From positions 12,040 to 76,039 of the forward strand of contig CAYFMP010000010.1 in the NCBI GenBank assembly GCA_964344215.1: a stretch of 64,000 bases of DNA, given 5' to 3'. The notes beneath the pieces were generated by a model. That model was not told where the DNA came from. It saw nothing but the letters and a program-made list of their open reading frames with translations, and made no database searches. The position numbers and the translations under genes were made by a program. Source of the stretch: CAYFMP01 sp964344215. Lineage in GTDB: Bacteria; Pseudomonadota; Alphaproteobacteria; Rhodospirillales; Casp-alpha2. This document shows positions 8,413 through 17,084 of this stretch, in pieces; the stretch's first letter is position 1; every line of letters starts with the position of its first letter.

Positions 8413-8715
8413 CTAGATCTTGGCGCCGGCCTCCTGGGCTTTCGCTTTTTGCCAGTTTTCGCCCGCCGAGATCAGACAACTCAATCCGTCGGGCCGGGTG
8501 TTGATGATCGTGAAGCTACCGGTGTCGGAGACGAAGACCTCGATCATCGTGCCGTTGTTGGACAGTCCTACGGAGTTCGGGACTTCCTGGTATTTTTCCT
8601 TCAAGGCCGCGATGACCTTGAGTCTTTCCCCACAGAGCATCTGGGCAGTGGCGGACGCCGGGAAGATGCTTAAAGCAATCAACAGAGCGCCCAGGATGGT
8701 GAACAACTTACGCAT
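8413..8715 (-). CDS. Conserved secreted hypothetical protein
   Basis: This 100-residue protein has a signal peptide (MRKLFTILGALLIALSIFPA) cleaved around residue 24. The ATG is chosen over an upstream one because AAGGAG sits at the right distance. The mature part contains LCGERLKVIAALKEKYQE and RPDGLSCLISAGENW, with two Cys that could form a disulfide. It belongs to a conserved alphaproteobacterial family of unknown role. Confidence 0.8.
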   Translation of the reverse strand: MRKLFTILGALLIALSIFPASATAQMLCGERLKVIAALKEKYQEVPNSVGLSNNGTMIEVFVSDTGSFTIINTRPDGLSCLISAGENWQKAKAQEAGAKI

Positions 8716-9055
8716 CTCGTTACGCTCCTTCTTTCCAAAAAAACAAAGGCCGTCCCCTCTCGGACGACCTCCCATGGAAATTGTTTGTTCGGACAACTAT
8801 GCGGTTCGACCCCAGAACTGTCCTCTTGCGGCTAAAACTAGCGGTTCGTAGTTAACATCCAATAAAGAGAAATAATTCGCAAATCAAGATGGTCGAATTT
8901 GTAATTATATTCCAACGAGTTGCAGTCGTTCCGCGGCGGCCCGGCATTCCTTGGGCGGAGAATTGGGAATTAACTGTCCGCCGGCGATGTAGCAATCATT
9001 TCAGGGCATTACGGTGCAATCGGGGCTCGAATCGCCGGCCCGCCGGCCGCAGCCC
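8716..9055. other. Intergenic region, AT-rich, no gene seen
   Basis: About 340 bases between a secreted protein gene and a glycosyltransferase, both on the minus strand. The part at 8820-8920 is clearly richer in A and T than its surroundings and should hold the promoter of the secreted protein gene. No convincing ORF, RNA gene or terminator was found. Confidence 0.5.
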
Positions 9056-10534
9056 TCAGTTTTTCAGGCGATACACCGCCCAATCGGCGCCGGACAGGCC
9101 CCATTTCCGGTAGATGGCGGAAAGGCGGTAGGCTGCATCGCTGTCGGCGCCGGTTCGGCTCAAGACCGCCGTCGGCGCCGGGTTGCCGTCGAACAGGTTG
9201 ACGATATGCCACTCGGCCGGCCTCGCCCCGCCACGACCGGAAACGACGAACTCGATGCGATCGCTTAAACCCATTCTCGCCGCATAATGCTTGACGACGA
9301 TGCCGACCGCGAATTCCGGCTCCCCCGATACCCGGACCGGACCGGCGGCGGCGCTGGCGATATGGGCGAGCGCATCGGCGTAGCGCCCCCGCTGGTCGCC
9401 GAGAAACGTATCGATCAGCACGAATTGGCCGTACAGGAACAACGCCATCGCCGCCGTCGCCGCAATCCGCCCGCGGCGTCCGTGCTCCGTCAACAGGACC
9501 AGACAGCGAGCCGCCGGAAACGCGATGAACACGGCCAGCACCAGGAAATAGCGCGGCCAAACGGCCGCCGTCGTGCCCAGCGCCGGGACGACCTGGTCGG
9601 CCAGAACGATCCCGAACGGCAGCACCACGACCGCCATCAGCAGGAAGATCCAGAACCCGTCCCGGCGGCGGTATAGATGCCAGATCGGGCCGAGCGAGGC
9701 GATCGCCAGGACCAGGCCGACCCCGCGCGTCGCGCTGCCCTCCCCGTAGATATCGAGCCCGAACATCAGCCGCATCAGCCGGTCGTAGGAATCGCCGGCG
9801 GCAACCGCGGTGGCGGCGCCGCCGATGGTGGCCCTGTTCCAGGCAACGATCGCCACCGCGACGACGACGGCGAGTTGCACGCCGAACAGCGCCGCCGTCC
9901 TGCTGAGGGCGAATCCAACCGACCGGCTGCGTTGCCAGAATTCCACCACCGCCCACACCCCGAGCCCGACGAGGACGGCGAGAAAACTCAAGTGCGACGC
10001 GAGGCCGAGCAGGCAGACGACAACGAAGGCGGCGATCCGGCCCGGCGACGGGCGCTCGAAACCGCTATCCAGAAGGTAGGCCGCGACCAGGGCGGCGGCC
10101 ACCGCCGGCGCATAACCGCGAGCCTCGCTGGCGTAGTGCACCATCGGATAGCTGAAGGCGACCATGGCCGCCGCCGCGGCGCCCTCCAGGACACTCCGCC
10201 TAGCACCGATCGCCGCCGCCGCCGCCACCGCGATCATCCCGGAAACGATGGCCAGCGCCCGATAGGCGATCGGCTCGGCCCGCGGCCCGACGACAACGGC
10301 CCACAGGGTATTGAGCGGGTGGGTATTATCGTGCAACACGACGCCGAACCGCTCGAAGAAGGTGGCATGGGCCATGAAGCGGGCCAGGTTCTCCAGCGAC
10401 CATATTTCGTCGAGCCACAGATCGCCCCGCGCCGCCATTACCCGCACGACGCCGGAAACCACGACGAGGACGGCAACAAGAAGAACGACTTGGCGCTGAG
10501 ACAGGCCGGATGATGCAGGTTTTCCGATCAACAT
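9056..10534 (-). CDS. GT39/ArnT-like membrane glycosyltransferase
   Basis: This is a 492-residue integral membrane protein with roughly ten hydrophobic segments. It matches the PMT/ArnT superfamily: the first periplasmic loop carries the acidic pair in GDLWLDEIWSL, followed by HDNTHPLNTLW and later HYASEARGYA, all family hallmarks. Such enzymes transfer a sugar from a polyprenyl-phosphate donor. A GT2 enzyme encoded 22 bases upstream in the same direction probably makes that donor. The acceptor is unknown. The start site has only a weak ribosome site. Confidence 0.85.
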   Translation of the reverse strand: MLIGKPASSGLSQRQVVLLVAVLVVVSGVVRVMAARGDLWLDEIWSLENLARFMAHATFFERFGVVLHDNTHPLNTLWAVVVGPRAEPIAYRALAIVSGMIAVAAAAAIGARRSVLEGAAAAAMVAFSYPMVHYASEARGYAPAVAAALVAAYLLDSGFERPSPGRIAAFVVVCLLGLASHLSFLAVLVGLGVWAVVEFWQRSRSVGFALSRTAALFGVQLAVVVAVAIVAWNRATIGGAATAVAAGDSYDRLMRLMFGLDIYGEGSATRGVGLVLAIASLGPIWHLYRRRDGFWIFLLMAVVVLPFGIVLADQVVPALGTTAAVWPRYFLVLAVFIAFPAARCLVLLTEHGRRGRIAATAAMALFLYGQFVLIDTFLGDQRGRYADALAHIASAAAGPVRVSGEPEFAVGIVVKHYAARMGLSDRIEFVVSGRGGARPAEWHIVNLFDGNPAPTAVLSRTGADSDAAYRLSAIYRKWGLSGADWAVYRLKN

Positions 10535-10555
10535 GCGATACGCCCGGATCGAGGT

Positions 10556-11260
10556 CTACCCGAGGACGTTATAGCGAACGATGCAATAGATCGCCCGCGC
10601 CGCATCGCGCCAGGTGATCTTCTTGCCGTTCTCGTAGGACCGGCAGGTATAGCCGATAGCGACCTCGTGAAATCGGGGCGGCGGCTTCAACCGCGATACC
10701 TTGGCGGTGAACTCCGGACAGAAACCGAACCGCTCCTCCCTGATTTCGACCGAATCCAGCAGATTTTTCCGAAACATCTTGTAGCACGTGCACATATCGG
10801 TCAGCCGGAGCCCAGTGAACAGATTGGAGGCCAGCGTCAGCACCCTGTTTGCCAACCTGTGCCAGAGGTGCAGGAACGCCGTCTTCTCCGGTTCCAGGAA
10901 CCGCGAGCCGTAGACGACGTCGGCGCGATCCTCGACAAGGGGAGCGAGAAGTTTGGCGTAGTCGGCCGGGCTGTACTCGAGGTCGGCATCTTGAACGACA
11001 ACCAGATCGCCCCGCAGTACCGCGAAAGCGGTTCGCAAGGCGGCTGACTTGCCTCGGTTGACGGCATGTTCGAGAACCCGCACTTCGGTGTGGCGTTCGG
11101 CCAAATCGCGGGCGATCGCCAGCGATCCGTCCGTCGACTTGTCGTCGACGATGACGATTTCCCGATCGAGTCCGAGCGTATCGGCGGCGAGCACGCGCCC
11201 GACGATCTCGGCCAAGGTTTCCTCCTCGTTGAAACAGGGGATGACCACCGAAAGAATCAT
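10556..11260 (-). CDS. GT2 glycosyltransferase, polyprenyl-phosphate sugar synthase type
   Basis: This 234-residue GT-A enzyme resembles dolichol-phosphate mannosyltransferase. It begins MILSVVIPCFNEEET. The nucleotide-binding IVIVDDKSTDGS and the metal motif VVQDADLEYSP (DxD) are present, followed by VYGSRFLEPEK. The start is the ATG just before the catalytic domain; the reading frame stays open upstream but is not protein-like. It has no C-terminal membrane segments. It precedes the GT39 gene and probably supplies its lipid-linked sugar donor. Confidence 0.87.
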   Translation of the reverse strand: MILSVVIPCFNEEETLAEIVGRVLAADTLGLDREIVIVDDKSTDGSLAIARDLAERHTEVRVLEHAVNRGKSAALRTAFAVLRGDLVVVQDADLEYSPADYAKLLAPLVEDRADVVYGSRFLEPEKTAFLHLWHRLANRVLTLASNLFTGLRLTDMCTCYKMFRKNLLDSVEIREERFGFCPEFTAKVSRLKPPPRFHEVAIGYTCRSYENGKKITWRDAARAIYCIVRYNVLG

Positions 11261-11354
11261 GTGAATCGGACCGCTCCGCTCGACTTTGCGCGAAGCGCAA
11301 CCTATCACATTTTTTTCGCGGGCCGGCCATTCGCGGCCGGGCGGCGGCCAGGCC

Positions 11355-13124
11355 TCAGGAGCCGGGCAAGGCGGCAAGCGTGACCGAGAGCTTGGCAAAG
11401 GCGCGGGCCCGGCTCCAGGTGTTGTCGATGTCGCCTGCGATCCTAAGCGCCTCGCGAAACGCCGCCCACGCTGCGGCAGGGGTGCTGTCGGCGGCTCGCG
11501 CCGTGGCCAGGTCGCCGAGCAGCCAGACCCGGCGCAGCGGACTCTTGATGGCCGCCGTCGCGGCGCGGGCGCGGGCTTCGGTGGCGGCGCCGGCGGCGGC
11601 GCCGAACAGGCGTTTCTTTTCGGCCGCCATGACCCAGAAGATCTCGGCCCGGAATTCGTCTTCCGTGATCTTCTCCAGGGTCTCTTCGGCCAAAACCAGG
11701 AAGCGGCGTGCCTCGGCCGGACGGTGGGTGATGGAGATCTTCAGAAGGTCGAGGGCGATGCGGCTGGCGGCGTGGTTGCGGGCGTAGTTGAGGCGGACCT
11801 TGGCGGCCGTGGCCAGCGCCTTGGCGATGGTTCGCTCGGCGTCGGCGAGATTGCCGCGCTTGGCCTGGACAACGGCGATCCGGCTCAACACCTGCGCCCG
11901 ATAGCGCGCGGCGCGGACCTCGGCGGCGGCGGCCAGGGCATCCGTTTCGTCGCCGGCTTCGGCCAGCGCCGTTGCGGCCGAGATCAGCACCGGCATCCTG
12001 AGCGTCGCCGTGCGAACCGCCTTCAACATATCCAGCGCGCGCACCGGTTCGCCCATCTCGGCCAGAGCGGCGGCGACGTTGCCGAAGGCGATGGCGCGGT
12101 CGCGGCGCGGCTTGATTCTTTCGGCCCGGCCGAGCGCTTTCTTCAGGTTGTCGGCGGCCGATTCCCTGAGGCCGATCCGGTAGAGAACCAGGGCGAGGCG
12201 GGTCCTAAGGTCGACCTCGCGGGCGGCGTCGACGGCGGAGTCGAGGACGGCGTTAAGACGGCGGGCAGTGCGGGCGGCGTTGGCTTGATCTTCCGCCTTC
12301 GATTGGATGACGGCGATCGCCGCCAACGCTTCCAGCCGCTGATCGGCGTCGGGCACGGAATCGGCGGCGGCCAACGCCTCGTTCGGGCGACCGGCCTGGG
12401 CATGGGCGGTGGCGGCGTCCTTCAGGGCGTTGATGATGAGACGCGGGTCGGCGATCCGGCTCGCAGTGCGCAGCGATTCGGCCTTCAGGCCGGCCTTCGC
12501 CTGGGCGACCAGGATTTCGCCCAGCGCCCAATCGCGCATGTTATCCTTAGATATGGCTTTGGCGCTTTCGGCGGCTTCGGCCAGCAGGCAGGATTCGGTC
12601 GGCCGCGCCAGGCAGCCCGATACGTCGCGGGTCGGATCGGCTGGCCCGATCCGCTTACCGTTGACAAGTGATCGGGTTTCGGGGCGGCTGAGCAGGGCCT
12701 GGCGGGCGGCTTCCTTGCTCTCGGCGCGGACCCGGTCGAGACGCTTCAAGAGGGCGGCCGAGCGCAGGCGTTTGTCGATGGCCTCGGCCAGGCCGCGGGT
12801 GACACGGCCGTCGGCCGGTAGGCCGCTGCGCCGCTGGAAGGTGCGAACGGCGCCGACGGTGGCCCGGTCGAGACGGCCATTGACGTCGCCGCCATAGATG
12901 CCGAGCTCGGCGAGGCCGCGCTGGACGCGGCGTACCAGAACGTCGTGGCCGGCGCGCTTGGCGTCGCCAAGGGCGGCCAGTTGGGCGCCCGGTTCGCCGC
13001 GCGTGGCGGCGCCGGCGGCGCCGACGATGGCGGCGCTGGACGCGATCAGGCAAATGATAACGGCGCCGATTAGGGCGGGGATCCCCCGTGAGCACATTTG
13101 CCGATGGTGCTGTTCTGGCATCAT
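11355..13124 (-). CDS. Peptidoglycan-binding domain protein with long helical repeat region
   Basis: This is a 589-residue exported protein. A signal peptide spans about residues 14-36. Residues about 60-120 form a PG_binding_1 domain (VRRVQRGLAELGIYGGDVNG, then AVRTFQRRSGLPADG). The remaining 450 residues are Ala-rich alpha-helical repeats of TPR or PEP-TPR type, with units such as ALAEAGDETDALAAAAEV and VVQAKRGNLADAERTIAKAL. The ATG follows GGAG with a five-base gap. It probably anchors to the cell wall and presents an interaction scaffold. No catalytic domain is visible. Confidence 0.82.
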   Translation of the reverse strand: MMPEQHHRQMCSRGIPALIGAVIICLIASSAAIVGAAGAATRGEPGAQLAALGDAKRAGHDVLVRRVQRGLAELGIYGGDVNGRLDRATVGAVRTFQRRSGLPADGRVTRGLAEAIDKRLRSAALLKRLDRVRAESKEAARQALLSRPETRSLVNGKRIGPADPTRDVSGCLARPTESCLLAEAAESAKAISKDNMRDWALGEILVAQAKAGLKAESLRTASRIADPRLIINALKDAATAHAQAGRPNEALAAADSVPDADQRLEALAAIAVIQSKAEDQANAARTARRLNAVLDSAVDAAREVDLRTRLALVLYRIGLRESAADNLKKALGRAERIKPRRDRAIAFGNVAAALAEMGEPVRALDMLKAVRTATLRMPVLISAATALAEAGDETDALAAAAEVRAARYRAQVLSRIAVVQAKRGNLADAERTIAKALATAAKVRLNYARNHAASRIALDLLKISITHRPAEARRFLVLAEETLEKITEDEFRAEIFWVMAAEKKRLFGAAAGAATEARARAATAAIKSPLRRVWLLGDLATARAADSTPAAAWAAFREALRIAGDIDNTWSRARAFAKLSVTLAALPGS

Positions 13125-13298
13125 CGAAACTCCGGTTTTTTTCAACAGTCGGCCGAAAAGGTTAACAAGCGGTTAGGAATCCGCCGTTTGGCCCGGCCAG
13201 AGCGCTATCCGGCAGGATTACGCTCGAAGCGGGCTGTACAAGCGCGGGTCGGGCGGGCGATAGTCCGCAAAGCGCAGGCGGCAACGAAAGGAGCGGCG

Positions 13299-13601
13299 AT
13301 GAAGACAGAGACACCGGAAACAATGGCAGGCTCGCCGATCGAGTTACTGGACGGTTGGGAGCGGCAGGCCGGCGCCGTCTTGGCCGACGCCCCGGCCGAC
13401 GCCCTGGCCGCGGCCGAACAGCTCGACACCTTTGAACGCCACTCGCCCGAATGGTTCGCCGTCCACGTCCTGTTCTGCGTCCACGCCACGCGCCGCAACC
13501 GCGCCGACGGCAATCTGGACGATGCCCTGTTCACCATGGCGCGCGCCCAGGAACTGGTGTCGACGGCGTTGGCCCAGGGCAAGTGGGAAGGGAATTCGTG
13601 A
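13299..13601 (+). CDS. Small hypothetical protein
   Basis: This 100-residue acidic, helical protein is preceded by a strong AAAGGAG site. It contains WFAVHVLFCVHATRRNRADG and DDALFTMARAQELVSTAL, and could be a single TPR-like helical hairpin. It is 60 bases ahead of the nitrilase in the same direction and may be co-transcribed with it. The family is not recognised. Confidence 0.7.
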   Translation: MKTETPETMAGSPIELLDGWERQAGAVLADAPADALAAAEQLDTFERHSPEWFAVHVLFCVHATRRNRADGNLDDALFTMARAQELVSTALAQGKWEGNS

Positions 13602-13660
13602 ATGCGCCGGCCGGTTGGGATATGCTGAATGGACGGCCGGAGCGAACGGAGGACCGAACG

Positions 13661-14509
13661 ATGAGCGAGACATTCCGAATCGCCTGCGTACAGAACCGGG
13701 GCCAGGCGGACATGGCGGCGAGCCTGGACGAGGCCGAGGACCTTTCGGGCCGCGCCGCCGCCGACGGCGCCGAGATCATCCTGTTGCCCGAGTTCTTCTC
13801 GTGCCTCGACGTCGGGGCCGACCGCTTCGAAGTCGGCGCCACCGAGGAAGCCGGCCATCCGGCGCTGCAGCGATTTTCCGGGTTCGCGCGCGACCGCGGC
13901 GTCTGGGTGCTGCTCGGTTCGCTCGCCGTGACCACGGCCGAGGGCAAAATCCTCAACCGCTCCATTCTGCTCGACGGTTCAGGTGCCGTCGTCGCCCGCT
14001 ACGACAAGATCCACCTGTTCGATGTCGACCTGGCTGGCGGCGAGAGTTACCGCGAGTCGGACACCGTCGAAGCCGGCGACGAGGCGGTGCTGGCGCCGAC
14101 GCCGTGGGGGCTGATGGGCTTGACCATCTGCTACGACCTGCGCTTCGCGCACCTGTATCGGGCGTTGGCCCAGGCCGGGGCGCTGTTCCTGACGGTGCCG
14201 GCGGCGTTTACCAAGACGACCGGCGAGGCTCACTGGCACACGCTGTTGAGGGCGCGGGCCATCGAGACCGGCTCCTTCGTGTTCGCACCGTGCCAATGGG
14301 GCAGGCACGGCGACGGCGAGACCTACGGTCATTCGCTGATCATCGATCCATGGGGGCGGGTACTGGCCGACGCCGGCACCGATGGCGGCTTCGTCGTCGC
14401 CGATATCGACCCGGCTCTGGTCGCCGAGGCCCGCGCCATGATCCCGGCCCTCAAGCACGACCGCCCGTACGCGGCACCGGCGCCGGCCACCCTCGAGCGG
14501 GTCGGCTAA
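13661..14509 (+). CDS. Carbon-nitrogen hydrolase (nitrilase superfamily)
   Basis: This 282-residue amidase-fold enzyme has the complete Glu-Lys-Cys triad: Glu44 in LLPEFF, Lys in YDKIHLFDVDL near residue 116, and Cys in TICYDLRF near residue 157. The segment IHLFDVD is typical of the Nit1/Nit2 branch (omega-amidase or deaminated-glutathione amidase), rather than of true nitrilases. GGAGGACC precedes the ATG. The last 21 bases of the gene recur 800 bases downstream. Confidence 0.9.
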   Translation: MSETFRIACVQNRGQADMAASLDEAEDLSGRAAADGAEIILLPEFFSCLDVGADRFEVGATEEAGHPALQRFSGFARDRGVWVLLGSLAVTTAEGKILNRSILLDGSGAVVARYDKIHLFDVDLAGGESYRESDTVEAGDEAVLAPTPWGLMGLTICYDLRFAHLYRALAQAGALFLTVPAAFTKTTGEAHWHTLLRARAIETGSFVFAPCQWGRHGDGETYGHSLIIDPWGRVLADAGTDGGFVVADIDPALVAEARAMIPALKHDRPYAAPAPATLERVG

Positions 14510-14512
14510 GGG
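14492..14512 (+). repeat. 21-base direct repeat, copy 1 (nitrilase 3' end)
   Basis: CTCGAGCGGGTCGGCTAAGG plus one G spans the last codons (LERVG, stop) of the nitrilase. An identical copy is at 15294-15314 in the same orientation. Confidence 0.9.
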
Positions 14513-14533
14513 CGGAAAGAACCCCACCGCAGC

Positions 14534-15205
14534 ATGGACTCTCTGTTGATTTTCGACTTCGACGGAGTCGTCGCCGACAGCGAAGCGTTGGCCAACACCG
14601 TGCTGGCCGAGGTGGTCTCGGAACTCGGCATGCCGACGACGCTGGAGGATGCCTACGACCGCTATATGGGAAAACGGTTTGCCGAGGTGATTTCTGAAAT
14701 CGAGGTTGTCACCGGCAGAACGCTGCCCGCGACTTTCGCCGACGATTTCCAGGCTAGGATGCTGGACAGATTTCGAAGCGATCTGAAGACGGTAGAAGGC
14801 GCCGAGATCTATATCGAAACTTTCTCGCATGTTCCGAAATGCATCGCTTCCTCCTCTTCACCGGATCGTCTCGCCGTCAGCCTCGATGTCCTCGGGTTGA
14901 GCGAGACATTCGGGCCGCACGTTTACAGCGCCTCGTTGGTGCCTCGCGGCAAACCCCATCCCGATATTTTCCTCCACGCGGCGGCGCAGGTCGGGGTCGA
15001 GCCGGCCCGCGCGGTGGTCATCGAAGACAGTGTCTTGGGAGTCGAGGCCGGGATTGCCGCCGGCATGACCGTGATCGGAGTTCTGGCCGCGTCGCATATT
15101 CGGGACGGGCATGGCGAACGCCTTTCCGCCTCCGGCGCGCACCATGTTGCAGAGAACTTCGAGGAGGTGACGAGGCTTACCCACGGCATCCTGGCCGAAT
15201 TCTGA
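14534..15205 (+). CDS. HAD-superfamily phosphatase
   Basis: This 223-residue HAD hydrolase of the beta-phosphoglucomutase/Gph type has all four motifs: nucleophile FDFDGVVADSE near residue 8, the Ser-rich motif II (IASSSSPDRL), Lys in GKPHPDIFLHAA, and the acidic VIEDSVLGVEAG. The cap domain is C1-type, inserted between motifs I and II. It lies 24 bases after the nitrilase. The substrate is unknown; sugar phosphates are usual for this subgroup. Confidence 0.9.
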   Translation: MDSLLIFDFDGVVADSEALANTVLAEVVSELGMPTTLEDAYDRYMGKRFAEVISEIEVVTGRTLPATFADDFQARMLDRFRSDLKTVEGAEIYIETFSHVPKCIASSSSPDRLAVSLDVLGLSETFGPHVYSASLVPRGKPHPDIFLHAAAQVGVEPARAVVIEDSVLGVEAGIAAGMTVIGVLAASHIRDGHGERLSASGAHHVAENFEEVTRLTHGILAEF

Positions 15206-15215
15206 TCCCGCTCCG

Positions 15216-15311
15216 ATGGATTCTTCCGTTCCGGCCTTCTTGGTGCGGCTCAGGACCGCGTTCAGCAGGACGTTGGCGCCGGTGCTGGCGACGCTCGAGC
15301 GGGTCGGCTAA
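15216..15311 (+). other. 31-codon ORF ending in a copy of the nitrilase tail
   Basis: A short open frame from ATG 15216 ends in APVLATLERVG and a stop, and its last seven codons share the 21-base repeat with the nitrilase 3' end in the same frame. There is no clear ribosome site. It may be a remnant of a rearrangement rather than a real gene. Confidence 0.35.
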
Positions 15312-15314
15312 GGG
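15294..15314 (+). repeat. 21-base direct repeat, copy 2
   Basis: This is identical to 14492-14512, including the TAA stop. It lies in a region otherwise made of unrelated fragments, which suggests an old duplication or recombination junction. Confidence 0.9.
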
Positions 15315-15327
15315 TGTTCCGAACGAT

Positions 15328-15582
15328 TCAGGTCTCGGCCGTCTGCGGCTTTCCTATGGCGTTGCCGGATGCAACCTCTTCGGCCGGATAACGGTTGGAG
15401 CCGAAGCGGACGACCAGGACGGCGATCGCCAGCAGCAGGATTCCGCCGGTGACGATGAGGATGCGGACGTCCAGGCCGTGTTCGATGCTGATGAACCCGA
15501 ACAGCAGCCGGGTCAGCACCGCCATCGCCATCTGGGCGCCCAGGCCGACCCGGGTTCGGGTTATCGCGCTGGCCGGTTCCAT
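15328..15582 (-). pseudogene. Two-helix membrane ORF, possible transporter fragment
   Basis: This is an 84-codon frame with two hydrophobic stretches (AMAVLTRLLFGFISI and ILIVTGGILLLAIAVLVV) and a polar tail. It could be a genuine small membrane protein. Its placement between the nitrilase-tail copy and another fragment, and the absence of a good ribosome site, make a remnant of a larger permease likely. The family is not recognised. Confidence 0.4.
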
Positions 15583-15850
15583 CGAGCCCAGGTCCTACGT
15601 CATTCCGTGGAACCTGAGGCTGGCCGAGAAGCTGGAGGACGCCGTCGACGACGCCGTCCGCAAGAACTCGACGATCATTCTCAAGGACCCCTTCTATCGG
15701 CGCAGCTTCGAGGAATGGGGCGACCTCAACGTCGAAATCGTGCCGCCGCCGCTGCCGCCGCAGAAAAAACCGCTACTGCCGCCGCGCGTCTTCAATCCGC
15801 GCAAGGGCAGCATCCGAGCCGCCGCCGCCGGCCGGCCGGTCAGTCCGAGG
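15581..15850 (+). pseudogene. Fragment of an unidentified coding sequence
   Basis: One plus-strand frame reads like real protein without a start of its own: RSYVIPWNLRLAEKLEDAVD, then KDPFYRRSFEEWGDLNVEIV and a proline-rich tail (VPPPLPPQKKPLLPPRVF). The frame then runs on into the antisense of the amidohydrolase gene. This looks like the C-terminal part of a lost gene. I do not recognise the family. Confidence 0.4.
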
Positions 15851-17084
15851 GCTGCCGTTCGGCCCGGGTCAACAGCGCGTGCAACAGCACGTTGCACCCC
15901 GCTTCGCAATCCTCGGGCGTGGCGTTCTCGATCTCGTTGTGGCTGATGCCGTCCTCGCACGGCACGAAGATCATGCCGGTCGGCGCGATGCCGGCCATGA
16001 AGACGGCGTCGTGGCCGGCGCCCGACACGATCTCCATGTGATCAAGGCCATGCGCCTCGGCGCCCTCGGCGACGGCGGCGACGCAGGCCGGGTCGAACGG
16101 CGTTGGCGGGAAATCCCAGAAATCGACGACGTCGATCTCGACCCGGGTTTCATCGGCGGCGGCCGTCGCGAACGCCTTCAGCTCGGCGTCCATCTTGAGC
16201 AACGTCGCTTCCTCCGGGTGACGGAAGTCGACGGTCAGGAAGACGCTGCCCGGAATGACGTTGCGCGAATTGGGGCTGACCCGCATGTGGCCGACCGTGG
16301 CGCAGGCGTTGGGCGCATGGGCGTGACCGATGCGGTTGACCTCGCCGACCACTCTCGACGCCCCGAGCAGCGCATCGCGGCGGACCGGCATCGGCGTCGG
16401 GCCGGCGTGCGACTCGCGACCCGTCACCGTGACCTCGTACCAGCGCTGTCCCTGAGCGGCGGTGACGACACCGATGGTCTTCTCCTCCGCCTCTAGGATC
16501 GGCCCTTGTTCGATGTGCAGCTCGAAATAGGCGCCGGCCTCGTGGCCGGTGGCTGGGCGGTCGCCGTCGTAGCCGATGCGGGCCAGTTCCGAGCCCAGCA
16601 CCAGACCGTCGACGTCACGGGCCGCCTTGATGTCGCCCAAGTCGAAGACGCCGGCGTAGACGCCGGACCCCATCATCGCCGGCGAGAACCGCGAGCCTTC
16701 CTCGTTGGTCCAGCACACGACCTCGATGGGGGCGGCGGTTTTGACGGCGTGGTCGTTCAGGGTGCGGATCGCCTCGAGCCCGGCCAGCACGCCGAGGACG
16801 CCGTCGAAGCGGCCGCCGGTCGGCTGGGTGTCGAGGTGACTGCCGGCCATGACCGGCGGCAGTGTCGCATCGGCGCCCTCGCGGCGGGCGAAGATGTTGC
16901 CGACGGCGTCGACCTCGACCGTGCAGCCGGCCTCGTTGCACCACTCGACGAAGAGATCGCGGCCCTGCTTGTCGAGATCGCTCAAGGCGAGCCGGCAATT
17001 GCCGCCCTTGTCGGTGGCGCCAACCTCGGCCATCTCCATCAGGCTGCGCCACAGCCGGTCCCCGTCGATGCGGATGTTCCTCAA
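15840..17084 (-). CDS. M20-family Zn amidohydrolase (allantoate amidohydrolase / N-carbamoyl amino acid hydrolase)
   Basis: This 414-residue dinuclear Zn hydrolase has the metal ligands in AGSHLDTQPTGGRFDG, the catalytic Glu pair in WTNEEGSRF, and ELHIEQGPIL plus SGAGHDAVFM towards the C-terminus, all typical of the carbamoylase/AllC family. The start is a TTG overlapping the stop of the upstream methyltransferase (TTGA), which argues for translational coupling. Longer in-frame extension would run through that gene. The substrate could be allantoate, ureidoglycolate or an N-carbamoyl amino acid. Confidence 0.87.
   Translation of the reverse strand: MRNIRIDGDRLWRSLMEMAEVGATDKGGNCRLALSDLDKQGRDLFVEWCNEAGCTVEVDAVGNIFARREGADATLPPVMAGSHLDTQPTGGRFDGVLGVLAGLEAIRTLNDHAVKTAAPIEVVCWTNEEGSRFSPAMMGSGVYAGVFDLGDIKAARDVDGLVLGSELARIGYDGDRPATGHEAGAYFELHIEQGPILEAEEKTIGVVTAAQGQRWYEVTVTGRESHAGPTPMPVRRDALLGASRVVGEVNRIGHAHAPNACATVGHMRVSPNSRNVIPGSVFLTVDFRHPEEATLLKMDAELKAFATAAADETRVEIDVVDFWDFPPTPFDPACVAAVAEGAEAHGLDHMEIVSGAGHDAVFMAGIAPTGMIFVPCEDGISHNEIENATPEDCEAGCNVLLHALLTRAERQPSD

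Noticed and set aside
11286..12671. A 461-codon plus-strand frame opposite the peptidoglycan-binding gene
   Set aside because: It has shadow composition and no domain; the minus-strand protein has a signal peptide and a PG-binding domain.
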